NCBI GenBank assembly: GCA_963402885.1
Contig: OY727097.1
Coordinates: forward strand, 32,357,401-32,421,400
Direction of reading: 5' to 3'
Origin: Antedon bifida
Taxonomy: Eukaryota; Echinodermata; Crinoidea; Comatulida; Antedonidae
DNA: 64,000 nucleotides
Below, one piece after another: positions 1-11,047 of this stretch (position 1 is the first letter of the stretch; each line of letters starts with the position of its first letter). The notes under the pieces were generated by a model. It did no database searches. It had not been told where the DNA came from and saw only the letters and a program-made list of their open reading frames with translations. Position numbers and translations under genes: made by a program.

Positions 1-1352
1 AATTTTTTTGGCTGAGACTTCCAGTATGTTGCCCTAGACATAAATAAGCAAGTAAGAGAGAAAACAGTTTTTTTGGCATTAACAAATCTCAATATTTCTA
101 CAGTAATACACATTTATAATAATTTAAAAGTTTAATTTATAAAATATACTTTAATTAATAATAATAAATCTATTTACAGTAACTTACATGATTCTTCCTG
201 TTGGTCTATTTTACATATAGGTAGACCATTTGTAACACCAGAACACGATTGGATGATAACAGAACAAACTTCTACTGACATTATATAAAAACATGTTCAA
301 TAACAAGTAATGACGGAGTGTACAATAATTTTTAAGTGTTGAATAGTCCAACAAACAATAAAATGCAATTATATTATAGGCCTACCTACCTATACTATCA
401 GACTATGGAATGAATGAATAAAGAACTAAAATAAAAAACTAACTAGCTAGAACCTAGGCCCTTGGCCTAAAATTATAAGGTTTGGTGGAACGATTTGGCC
501 AACTTTTGGGATGAAACATTTCATTTTTAATGAGGCCTAGTCCTACTTCTTTAGCTAGGCCTAGGTAGGCTAGGCCGCAACGTCCCGAGCCTGGGTCAAA
601 ACCTTCCGGGGCGAAATCGTCCCTCAGTGGGTGACCTGGGTGGGGCGAATCGTCCTGCCAGCTACACTTCGAGGTTAATGTGTTTCCTAGTAGTATACTA
701 CAGTAGCTTAGGATTACGTAATACTATTACTATACATATAGGCCTAATTTAATACGTGCTTATGCAGTTTTGTACCCACTAACAATTATTCTAGACCTTA
801 TCTTCGCAATAGTCGCGTCGTCGTTTTTTTAATGGATGCCACAACCACAAAATCAATCTTCGTGTTGGTGGTCCTCTGAGTTGTTATTTTCGCATTCATT
901 GATTGGTTGAGAAATTTTCATTACTCTCGGTGCCTACTCTGTATTTTTATAGGTCTACGATATCATACCACTGAAATCAGTTTACTTTTAAAAGTAGTAT
1001 ATTTAATTCAATTTAATAATCTAAATACTCTGTGAGAAAGCTTGCTTTTTAAAATTTAATCAATATGTTTTTTTTCTTGAAACGGCATGAGCCAATAGCA
1101 ATATTTGTTTTACAGCGTTTAGGTGTACTCTCTGGGCATGCGCACTGTTTCTCTGCGGTGTTGTTGATATTATTTTTTTCGTTATGTTGCGCGAGATAAA
1201 TTCTCCCTTCTTTAAAAAACTGATGCTGCAACACACACGATTATGTGTTTTCATCAATTAAAATTAATAAATTGTTAATCAACTTTTTAAATATGCTTAT
1301 ATTAATAAATGATTTCAATAACTTAAAATTCTGAAGCAACTAAGAAATTAAA
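1..1352. other. 5' flank of the MBT-domain gene
   Basis: I see no coding exon here. The stretch holds AT-rich sequence and a short GC-richer island at about 571-660. AGGCCTAG-type tracts appear at about 530-580. The 5' untranslated exon and promoter of the downstream MBT gene should lie here, because its start codon at 1353 sits at the very end of an exon. No TATA box is convincing. Short open frames on the minus strand at 1049-1257 have no recognisable content. Confidence 0.5.
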
Positions 1353-4300
1353 ATGGTATGTACGTCGTCTGAAACGTCCACGTTTGTTGGAGGTTTTTTC
1401 AGTTGAGTTAGGCTAGGCCTCTCTAGACTAGCTAGGCCTAGGCTAGGAGGTAGGCCGGTCTAGCATGGCCTAAGTACAGGTAAATGCTAACTTATCTAAT
1501 CTAGGCCTACCTAGCATAGAATGCGTGCCGCCTAGCTAGGGCTAGGCCTAGCCATAATTTTTATAATTATTATGAAAATTATGGCTGGCTACGCATAATA
1601 AAAAGACTAGCCTAGGCCAGGCCTAATAATATTTAATAATAAGATGGCATCATGCATGCAGTGCAGATAGATACCAGTCATCCATTTTTTACTAACTGAC
1701 AGCACTCTGGGCCTATGTGTCTAGCCTAGTTTATCATCAAATAATCTAGTAATTATGACGTAGAAGAGGGCCAGCAGTAATAGTATAGGCATTCCGACAA
1801 TTAATTGATTTTTTTTAATTTGTAATCGTTTTTAACAGTATTTTAACATTTGCCTAAATTAGGGGCCTATATAGTGTTTTTGCAAGATCTTTCCATTCCA
1901 TTCTTTTTTTAAGTGAACCAATAACATGTCTTGAATCATTGCTTCTTAATACAAAAAACTTGAACAAGATCCATTTGATCCGAATCATTAATTAACAATA
2001 CAAATGTTGTTTCTTTACAGGATACGGAACTAGATACAGGTAACGTAATATACCGTATATGTTAAATTAGTTCAATTACCCGATACAAAATACATTTAAA
2101 GAGAAGTTATATTTATATGATTGCAAAAAAGCTATTCTCATGTAGTGACCAACAATTTAACTAACCTTTTTGTTTGTTTTGGTTAGAATAAATAAAAAAA
2201 GAATGTATTATTATTATTAAGTTTGCATTGTTTCTATAGAGTGGGACGACGTTAATCTTGAGCGAGATGGAATGAAGGGGGGAGCTGATCCCCTTCTTAG
2301 CCAAGAGCCAGCCAGTGTGCTACCCTCTTACAAGAGCCTTATGGATGCTGATTTGGTAATTGTTTTCACTTTATTATAGTCATTCCAGTTCGTAAATAAG
2401 TAGATCTACTAGTCATGTTTAAAATCTTAATATTAAGATTTATTAAATACCATAATAAAAAATTTACAGCTGACAGAAAAGTATGGTTTAGTATATAGTA
2501 GAAAGTATACAGTATCAAAAGCAAATTACTGAAAAATGACAATGCTGTGGGTATCAGTGGCTGAATCTCAATGGAGATACAAATAAAATAAGCACTAAAA
2601 AAATGACAATGCTGTGGGTATCAGTGGCTGAATCTCAATGGAGATACAAATAAAATAAGCACTGAAAAAATGACAATGCTGTGGGTATCAGTGACTGGAT
2701 CTCAATGGAGATTCAAAATAAAATAAGCACTGAAAACATGACAATGCTGTGGGTATCAGTGGCTGAATCTCAATGGAGATACAAATAAAATAAGCACTGA
2801 AAAAATGACAATGCTGTGGGTATCAGTGGCTGAATCTCAATGGAGATACAAAATAAAATAAGCACTGAAAACATGACAATGCTGTGGGTATCAGTGGCTG
2901 AATCTCAATGGAGATACAAAATAAAATAAGCACTGAAAACATGACAATGCTGTGGGTATCAGTGGCTGAATCTCAATGGAGATACAAATAAAATAAGCAC
3001 TGAAAACATGACAATGCTGTGGGTATCAGTGGCTGAATCTCAATGGAGATACAAAATAAAATAAGCACTGAAAACATGACAATGCTGTGGGTATCAGTGG
3101 CTGAATCTCAATGGAGATACAAAATAAAATAAGCACTGACAACATGACAATGCTGTGGGTATCAGTGGCTGAATCTCAATGGAGATACAAATAAAATAAG
3201 CACTGAAAACATGACAATGCTGTGGGTATCAGTGGCTGAATCTCAATGGAGATACAAACTTAGAAATGTATTTCATTGTAAACAGTTCTAATTATGTGTA
3301 ACCTTAAACTTCAAGCTTAATGATGATGATGAAAACAATTAATCTGGTAATTGTAGACATATATATCAATAATATTTTTACTTGACACCAAGTTTATGTT
3401 AATGTGGCCTCAAAATATTTGCACTATAATAAGTATTAAGTGTGGAATATGTGGTAGTTATCTTGATATATTGGCATAAGGCAATCAATTAAATCTTGTT
3501 TTGCAAAATCTTTTATTTATTTTTGGCTTTTATTTCAGGGTCATGATTTCAGCGATGATAAACTTTTGAAATCAGGACGCTTGTACAGCTTATATTTACT
3601 GAATTCAGAACATAGTAATGAGATAGATAAAAAGACATCAAAGGAACAATGCAGTGAAACAGCTGGAAATGATGAAGCCCTATATGAAGGAATGCCATTT
3701 TATGAGATGAAAGGAAAGGATTTTGGTTAGTACACAATTTATAGTGCTTGGATTTATATAACATATTACCAAATTGTATTTCATTGATTGGAATATGTTG
3801 TGAAAACTATAAGTTGTGCAGAGGCTGTAATATAATTGTTTCTTTATATTGGTTGTCTAGGTCCCTGTGCCTATTGTAATATGTGGCGAAGTGAGGCTGT
3901 AATATAATTGTTTCTTTATATTGATTGTCTAGGTCCCTGTGCCTATTGTAATATGTGGCGAAGTGTACATTTCATGTCGTACTGTAGACGCTACCCATTC
4001 TGCAGTGTGTCTTGTACAAAGAAGTTTGCAGTTTGTAAAAAGGAAAAAGGTGAATTGCAGGAGAAATCACCAGACCACTCTCCATATGCTAAGAATCTGC
4101 AGGTATTGGTTTATACTTTACTTAAGACCACTCTCCATATGCTAAGAATCTGCAGGTATTGTTTTATACTTTACTTAAGACCACTCTCCATATGCTAAGA
4201 ATCTGCAGGTATTGGTTTATACTTTCCTTAAGACCACTCTCAATATGCTAAGAATCTGCAGGTATTGGTTTATACTTTACTTAAGACCACTCTCCATATG

Positions 4301-7300
4301 CTAAGAATCTGCAGGTATTGGTTTATACTTTACTTAAGACCACTCTCAATATGCTAAGAATCTTCAGATATTGTTTTATACTTTACTTAAGACCAATCTC
4401 AATATGCTAAGAATCTTCAGGTATTGTTTTATACTTTACTTAAGACCACTCTCAATATGCTAAGAATCTTCAGGTATTGTTTTATACTTTACTTAAGACC
4501 ACTCTCAATATGCTAAGAATCTTCAGGTATTGGTTTATACTTTACTTAAGACCACTCTCAATATGCTAAGAATCTTCAGGTATTGTTTTATACTTTACTT
4601 AAGACCACTCTCAATATGCTAAGAATCTTCAGGTATTGTTTTATACTTTACTTAAGACCACTCTCAATATGCTAAGAATCTTCAGGTATTGTTTTATACT
4701 TTACTTAAGACCACTCTCAATACGCTAAGAATCTTCAGGTATTGGTTTATACTTCTACTTATTGATTCTCTGTATTAAGTGCAACAGACAGTGTTTGCAT
4801 CAGTATGATAATTTCAAGTAACATAATTTAAAAAAAATATTTGTCTATAGGTACCAACATTGTTCCCTCAAGACCGTGCCAAACCGCTGTTCCCTGCTCA
4901 TGAGGGTGGAAGAAAAGTGGCGACCATCTGTAACCAGAACGGTCTTCAAACGTTCAGTTGGACAAGGTATCTTGAATCTGAATGCTCTGAAGCTGCTCCC
5001 ATTAAATGCTTCCATCATGTAAGTATACTTGTGCCCTAATGTTCAGTTGGACAAGGTATCTTGAATCTGAATGCTCTGAAGCTGCTCCCATTAAATGCTT
5101 CCATCATGTAAGTATACTTGTGCCCTAACGTTCAGTTGGACAAGGTATCTTGAATCTGAATGCTCTGAAGCTGCTCCCATTAAATGCTTCCATCATGTAA
5201 GTATACTTGTGCCCTAACGTTCAGTTGGACAAGGTATCTTGAATCTGAATGCTCTCAAGCTGCTCCCATTAAATGCTTCCATCATGTAAGTATACTTGTG
5301 CCCTAATGTTCAGTTGGACAAGGTATCTTGAATCTGAATGCTCTGAAGCTGCTCCCATTAAATGCTTCCATCATGTAAGTATACTTGTGTGTAATTAAAT
5401 ATTAAGATGGTTATTTTAATGTGATCAAATGGATACCAATCTAATCTAAGAAACAACCTATATTTATAATATTGTTTGTATTCTGTAGGCACCAATGTTT
5501 AAGGAGTGGAAATGCTCAATGTTGAGTGCATTAATTGAAGTTAACAACAGAGATGGTGGAGAAGATAAAGATTATTTTTGGATTGCTAGGATAGTACAGG
5601 TTGCTGGTAAGGTTTTTAGGAAAATAAATAGGAATATTATAATCTTATTTATTTTGTGTATAACCTGGATAAAACAATTATTGTGGTTCAGTCCTGCTAT
5701 TGGCCCTGACCATCTCATCTAATTAATTAGCATTAGTTAGTTAGTATCAGGAATTACAAGTACTTGTTCTGCCAAGCTGGGATGAAAGATTGAAATGGAA
5801 TTTTTTTGTATAAATATTTTTTTTTCTTATTTCTTTTTACTTAGGTTATAAAGCTTTACTTCGGTTTGAAGGGTATGGTATTGACAGTTCCAAAGACTTT
5901 TGGGTTCATCTATGCAAGATTGAATGCTACCCAGTCAATGGAGCAGAAAAAGTAGGCAGGAAGCTTAGACCCCCTAAAGGTACATGATTATTAATATTAA
6001 AACCTAAATCAAGTGCACCTTACCCTGGCTTCATCATCCCCTGTCAGATGTAGCTGTCATTCATTTCTGTTCTGCGCTGTCCTAGTCCCAGTTGTTCCTC
6101 TATAAGATATGATATCGTCCCTCCATCTGCGTTTCTGTCTTCCCCTTCTTTTTTCTGATTCTCGACTGCAATTCTTTGTTGTCTTCTCTTCTTGACCTGC
6201 CCATCAACATTTCGCTTCTTTTACTTTGTCCCTTGTGACTCTTATCTTGTTTCTGATTTTGTATGTATTATTTGAAAATTACCATCCTTCTTGAGATATA
6301 TTGAGATACATAATAATAATAATAAGTAATAATTTCACTATTGGTGAATTTTAGTACTGTAATTCATATTTTCAGACCTTATGGAGAAGATAGGTTCTAA
6401 CTGGTTGGAGTTTGTTAATAGAGTTGCTCACCAAAGTGCACCTACAATTCAGATATCAAAAGAATTGGTAAGAAATGTTTATTTCCACTTGATGTGATTT
6501 ACATGTCTTCCAGAGTGGATACCTAACTATAGATAATGTTTATGTAAAAACTTGCAGATTGAAGAAGAACTAAGATGCCCATTTCAACCCAACATGCAGT
6601 TAGAAGCTGTGTACAAGAGAATGATTTCCAGTACATGTTCAGCCACTATCCAAGCGGTAGTATCTAATAGGTTACAAGTGCAATATGATACTATACATGA
6701 TCCAAACAGAGACTTTTGGTATAATTCATCATCACCGTTGATTCATCCCAAAGGCTGGTCAAGGAAAGTAGGACATCCACTCATTGACACATCTTGTAAG
6801 TTTTGTATCTTTTGCACCAACAATAATAATCTTTCCTTCCAACCACAATTATTTATATTCATTTTTTCTGTGTTTTGTATGTTTGTAATTTTACAAAAAA
6901 ATATAAAGTACTATACATGTTTTTTGTTAGCATACAAGAACGAAGCTCTAGACAGGGGTAGGCACACCTATGATGCACCAAGTCATTTGTTTAAGGATGT
7001 AAGAATAATCTTTTTTGTTTTATAGTTCATTGTTATTGTGATTTATTTTTAATTCACAATTAATTTAAAAATTATAGTATCTTGTGTTTGAAAGAGACTA
7101 TTTTGTATTGATGATGACGTTAGAATCATTAAGATAAATTATAGTATCTTGTGTTTGAAAGAGACTATTGTGTATTGATGATGACGTTAGAATCATTAAG
7201 ATAAATTATAGTATCTTGTGTTTGAAAGAGACTATTTTGTATTGATGATGACGTTAGAATCATTAAGATAAATTATTGATCTTGTGTTTGAAAGAGACTA

Positions 7301-10300
7301 TTTTGTATTGATGATGACGTTAGAATCATTAAGATAAATTATTGATCTTGTTTCAAGCCTCCCCTTTTTGGAGAAAAGCACAATTTTCACAATGGCATGA
7401 AGTTAGAAGCTGTTGACCCTCTGAAACTTGGTAATATATGCGTAGCCACAATACGCTGTGTGTTAAGAGATGGATACCTGATGGTAGAGATAGATTCAAT
7501 GGGTGATGCACCTAAGAAGGAACCATTCTGCTATCATCGCAGCTCAGCTTCTATACTACCAGTTGGTTTTTGTGACTACCATAAGATCGAACTGGTTCCA
7601 CCACAGGGTAGGTTGGCTTTGTTTATCTTTTACAGACCAAATATTATCTCGTACTAAACTGGTAAATATATATTGTCCATAAGAATATACACTAAAATAT
7701 ATTTGCAAATAGGTCAAAAGAAATCGGCTCTCACTATTAACCATGAAATGCATTGTAAAGTCTAGATGTTTAGTTCAATTATTTCGTTTCTTTTTTAGGT
7801 TACACAAACATATTTGACTGGGATGACTATTTGCGTAGAACTAACTCTCTTGCAGCCCCTGTTGAACTCTTTCAACAGGTAAGTACACATTATAATTGGA
7901 TAAGAAGTGATGCTGCTATAATTACTAAACATTCTAATGTTTGCCATTGTCAAGTTTTATGCTATGTGGTATGGAAAGTGTTGAGTTTAATATTTTAAAC
8001 TAAAAGTACTGTAATAATATTAATGTTGTTTATTTGTAGGATGTTACTAATCCAGGGTGGAAAATAGGGCACAAAGTGGAGGCAGTCGACCTGATTGAAT
8101 CTTCGTTTATTTGTGTTGGTACCATAACAAAGATTGCTGGACCTCTTATCCAAGTACATTTTGATGGCTGGGACTCTTCTTATGATCAATGGGTTGAAAT
8201 GCACAGTCGTGATGTGTACCCTGTTGGATGGTGTGAGATGACCTCATATCCTTTACAGCCACCTAAAATATCAGGTAATATTTAATAGTACAGTACTAAC
8301 AAACCATTCATTATAAGTTATGTTTATTAACTGTTTAAACTGTAAAAATCTGGTTTTTATATCAATTTTTCACTCAATATAAGTGTATACTGTTCTATGC
8401 TAAACATTTCTTTTAAATTAGAAAAAATGGAATATTCTCCACCTGTCCCAGTGCTTCCACCATCATTGGCCAAGAAAAAGAAATCCACATCATCATGTGC
8501 TTCAAGGAGTAAGTTTGCAATTAATAATATTTGATTATTATTATTAACCTTGTTAATGTTCCTGGCTCTTTTACTTTATCGTTGATAGCTTTCTGCTTAT
8601 TTTATTTTGTATCTCCATTGAGATCCAGCCACTGATACCCACAGCATTGTCATTTGTTTGAGTAATTTGCCTTTGGATTTATTTTGTAAAAGTTTTTTTT
8701 AAATGAGCATGGTTTTATGTTTCATATTTTGTGTTATCTGGGTATTTTATGAAATACTACTTGTATTTTTAACAGAGAGGAAAAACAGTGAGTGCAATCC
8801 AAGTAAACAGAGGATTTCTGTGAATGCTGTTAATGCTGATGCTATTTATAGATTTTCTGATGAAGAAGATCTCTGCTTTCCCTTGCCTAAAACAAAACCC
8901 AGTATAGAGAAAAAGAAGAAACCATCTGAAAAGAAAACTCCTAATGAGAAGAAATGTGAAAAGAAACCAGCCAGTAAAAAGGTGTCTGAAAAGAAAAAAG
9001 AACAATCCGAGGGGAAGAGGAAGGTTGAGAAAATTTCGAAAAAGCTTGAGAAGAAAAGCCAGAAGAATTTAAAGTTGAATATAGATAAAGCAACAGAAAT
9101 AAAATATAATTTGATGTCACCAGATGTGCTAGAAATCTTGTCAAGACTGAAGAAGGAAGTTAAACAGTCTGATGAAAAAAATGGAGCAGTAGTTGATGGC
9201 AGTGTTTTAACAGTTAATGGTAAAAAAACAGAGTCTCTTTTATCTTCTAAATCCAATGATTTGTCATATTCAACAGCTGTAACTAATGTAGCTGCAGCAA
9301 CTCTGAAAACATCACAGCTCAAGCAAAAGACAGATCCTCCTTCATATCCTACCAACACTGTAATCAAGAATGAACCAGAATCTATACCAACAAAAAGGTT
9401 AACTCCAAATATCAATAACATCCCACATCTTGACTTAAACAGCACTTCACAAGGAGCATTATTACGACAAATTGCACTATCGTCCAACAAATCAAAAGCA
9501 ACAAAAACAAAACAGAAGGCTCGTAATTGTCCTGCACAAGTACCAAAGAAGACAATAGCTAAAACCAAGGCTGAAAAACAAAGGTCTGTTCCCAACTCAC
9601 CAATTGCTAGAACTAGCCATCTAGCTACTCTACTCAATCTACCTGGTCAGATTGATCTGATAAGATTGGAACCTCATATCTACAATGGATTTGTAGAACC
9701 CAGAACAAAACTAAAAACAACTGATTCAATATCTTCAGGTGACAATCTAGACAGATATTCTGGGCAGTCATCAGATGTTGTTAAAGCATTTGCCTTGAAT
9801 AATCCAAATGTTCCTTCATTACACCAAGTGACATCACCAGTAACTTCACCTCAAACACATGAATCTGTATTAAGTCAAACACACTCCGTCCAATCTGTAG
9901 GAATGCATCCACATAATAAATTGTTAGGAAAAGGATGTCAGACACAGGAAAGCATTTCTGATCATGAGAAGAGTCCTCCACAACATTTTATTCCAATGAC
10001 TCCTCCACTTCCATCGCCAGTTCAAAATGTTTTAAGACCTGAATTGCCGCCATTTGCCAGTCTTACCCAACATTGGAGAGGTCCTTCCGAGCCACTTGCT
10101 ATGTGGGCTACTTCCTCAATTGCAAAAACTATTTCTTCAAATACTAAACCAATAGGTGATCCTATGACACCAGCAGCTAGCCCTACATCATCAACTTCTA
10201 ATTTGTCGCTGCAAACACAGTATACAAACACTGCAATCAACTTCTCAACACACCCCCAGCCACCCAGTCCTTACATGCTGATACCAGCTGGACATGATGG

Positions 10301-11047
10301 CAAACAATTTGCTATGAAAGCTATCAGTGTGACTTCAAAACCACTACAGATGATTGATCAACCAAACTTACAGTCAATTCATAATCTTGCAAGTTCACCA
10401 AATGCTAGCCCTCAACACTCAATGCCCAACACAGGCAGACAAAATCTTTTGAGTGTTCCACCAGAGCAAATAATGCAAATACCAAGGCTTATAAACTCGT
10501 CTAGTGTGAAAGTGTCCCATTTGAATCCATTGAATAGCTTTTCAGTTCAGTATGCAAGGCTAGCTCACAATTCAACAGCAGCTCTGCAAGTACAGAAGCA
10601 GAACGTTGAAAAGAGAGAAGAAGAAAAGGAAGAGGTGCAACAGAGAAGCCCCAACTTTGACCCCTGGAAGTGGAGTGTGGCAGCAGTTGTTCAGTTCCTG
10701 ATTGATGCTGGTGAGGGTTCTTGTGCAGATACCTTTCGAAGACAGGTTAGTTTTTTTTTATCACACACCTACTGTTCTAAAAAACTGTATTAGCTAAAAT
10801 GTAATAATTTCCCATTATAACTGGGAAGTTTAGAATTTCTTCATTTTATAATTTGTTCTGTGCCTGTTCACTTTTATTTATATATAATTATATATTTTTT
10901 CTTCAGAAAATTGATGGTCTTAAATTTATGTCTCTAACCAAAGAGCAGATAGCTAAACTGACTGGCATGAAGGTGGCGCCCTCTCTCAAGATTTACCATC
11001 AAATTGAGCTTCTCAGATCTCATTACCCATCACCAACAGTAACATAG
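1353..11047 (+). CDS. FCS zinc finger / four-MBT-repeat / SAM Polycomb-type chromatin protein
   Basis: Seventeen coding exons join in frame to about 1,358 residues: 1353-1355, 2021-2039, 2240-2355, 3539-3725, 3933-4102, 4851-5018, 5489-5606, 5845-5979, 6376-6467, 6558-6795, 6931-6998, 7358-7607, 7799-7878, 8040-8274, 8422-8508, 8776-10745, 10907-11047. Exon 5 encodes an FCS zinc finger (CAYC ... FCSVSC). Exons 6-14 encode four MBT repeats; the fourth has the cage-type motif FDGWDSSYDQWVEM and VYPVGWC. Exon 16 is a 1,970-nt exon encoding a Lys/Glu-rich then Ser/Pro/Thr-rich disordered linker. Its end plus exon 17 form a SAM domain (FDPWKWSVAAVVQFL ... LTKEQIAKLTGMK). MBT repeats bind mono/dimethyl-lysine; SAM mediates Polycomb assembly. 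FCS+4MBT+SAM is the architecture of fly Sfmbt; vertebrate L3MBTL2/MBTD1 lack the SAM and vertebrate SFMBTs lack the FCS. Nuclear repressor role is inferred from family. Confidence 0.9.
1405..1560. repeat. AGGCCTAG/CTAGGC low-complexity tract
   Basis: This part of intron 1 of the MBT gene is dense in overlapping AGGCCTA, CTAGGC and CTAGCTAG words, which are mostly self-complementary. The same texture recurs at about 36.0-36.3 kb and 60.8-61.0 kb. Confidence 0.6.
2536..3256 (+). repeat. 67-68 bp minisatellite, about 11 copies
   Basis: Intron 3 of the MBT gene holds about eleven head-to-tail units starting ATGACAATGCTGTGGGTATC and ending in an AAATAAAATAAGCACTGAAAA-like stretch. Units start at 2536, 2603, 2670, 2738 and so on, with very few substitutions. 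A single inverted copy lies in intron 15 of the same gene (8594-8655). Confidence 0.95.
3821..3964 (+). repeat. 72-bp duplication of an intron 3' end plus start of FCS exon
   Basis: Two direct copies (3821-3892 and 3893-3964) each hold the branch/pyrimidine region, the acceptor TTGTCTAG and the first 30-odd bases of the FCS zinc-finger exon. The second copy runs on into the complete exon (3933-4102). The first acceptor, at 3860, would add exactly 72 nt but reads into a TAA soon after, so it is a decoy. Confidence 0.9.
4073..4752 (+). repeat. 53-bp minisatellite spanning the 3' end and donor of MBT-gene exon 5
   Basis: About 12-13 tandem units of 53 bp begin inside exon 5 (GACCACTCTCCATATGC), cross the donor CTGCAG|GTATTG at 4102/4103 and continue for about 25 bases of intron before repeating. 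Every unit therefore carries a copy of the exon end and a GT donor. Confidence 0.93.
4952..5390 (+). repeat. 89-bp tandem repeat spanning the 3' end and donor of MBT-gene exon 6
   Basis: Five copies start at 4952, 5041, 5130, 5219 and 5308. Each holds the last 67 nt of exon 6 (the start of the first MBT repeat), the donor CATCAT|GTAAGT and about 20 nt of intron. Only the first donor (5018/5019) keeps the reading frame into exon 7, because 89 is not a multiple of three. Confidence 0.93.
7071..7345 (+). repeat. 67-bp intronic minisatellite, four copies
   Basis: Four near-identical units (ATTATAGTATCTTGTGTTTG ... TTAGAATCATTAAGATAA) lie in intron 11 of the MBT gene and run up to the acceptor of exon 12. 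The last unit merges with the acceptor region TTGATCTTGTTTCAAG. Confidence 0.9.
8594..8655 (-). repeat. Solo inverted copy of the 2536-3256 minisatellite unit
   Basis: This stretch (TATCTCCATTGAGATCCAGC ... CAGCATTGTCATT) is the reverse complement of most of one 67-bp unit from intron 3. It lies in intron 15, just before the large exon 16. Confidence 0.9.

Noticed and set aside
2536..3256. CRISPR-like array of regular repeats
   Set aside because: The units are contiguous with no unique spacers and the genome is an animal's; it is a minisatellite.
3908..4198. 96-codon plus-strand frame taken as a small protein
   Set aside because: It is exon 5 of the MBT gene read through its donor into the 53-bp repeat; only 3933-4102 is coding.
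8846..9637. 263-codon open frame on the minus strand
   Set aside because: It is antisense to the Lys/Glu- and Ser-rich part of the large MBT-gene exon; its Phe/Leu/Ser composition is what the complement of Lys/Glu codons gives.
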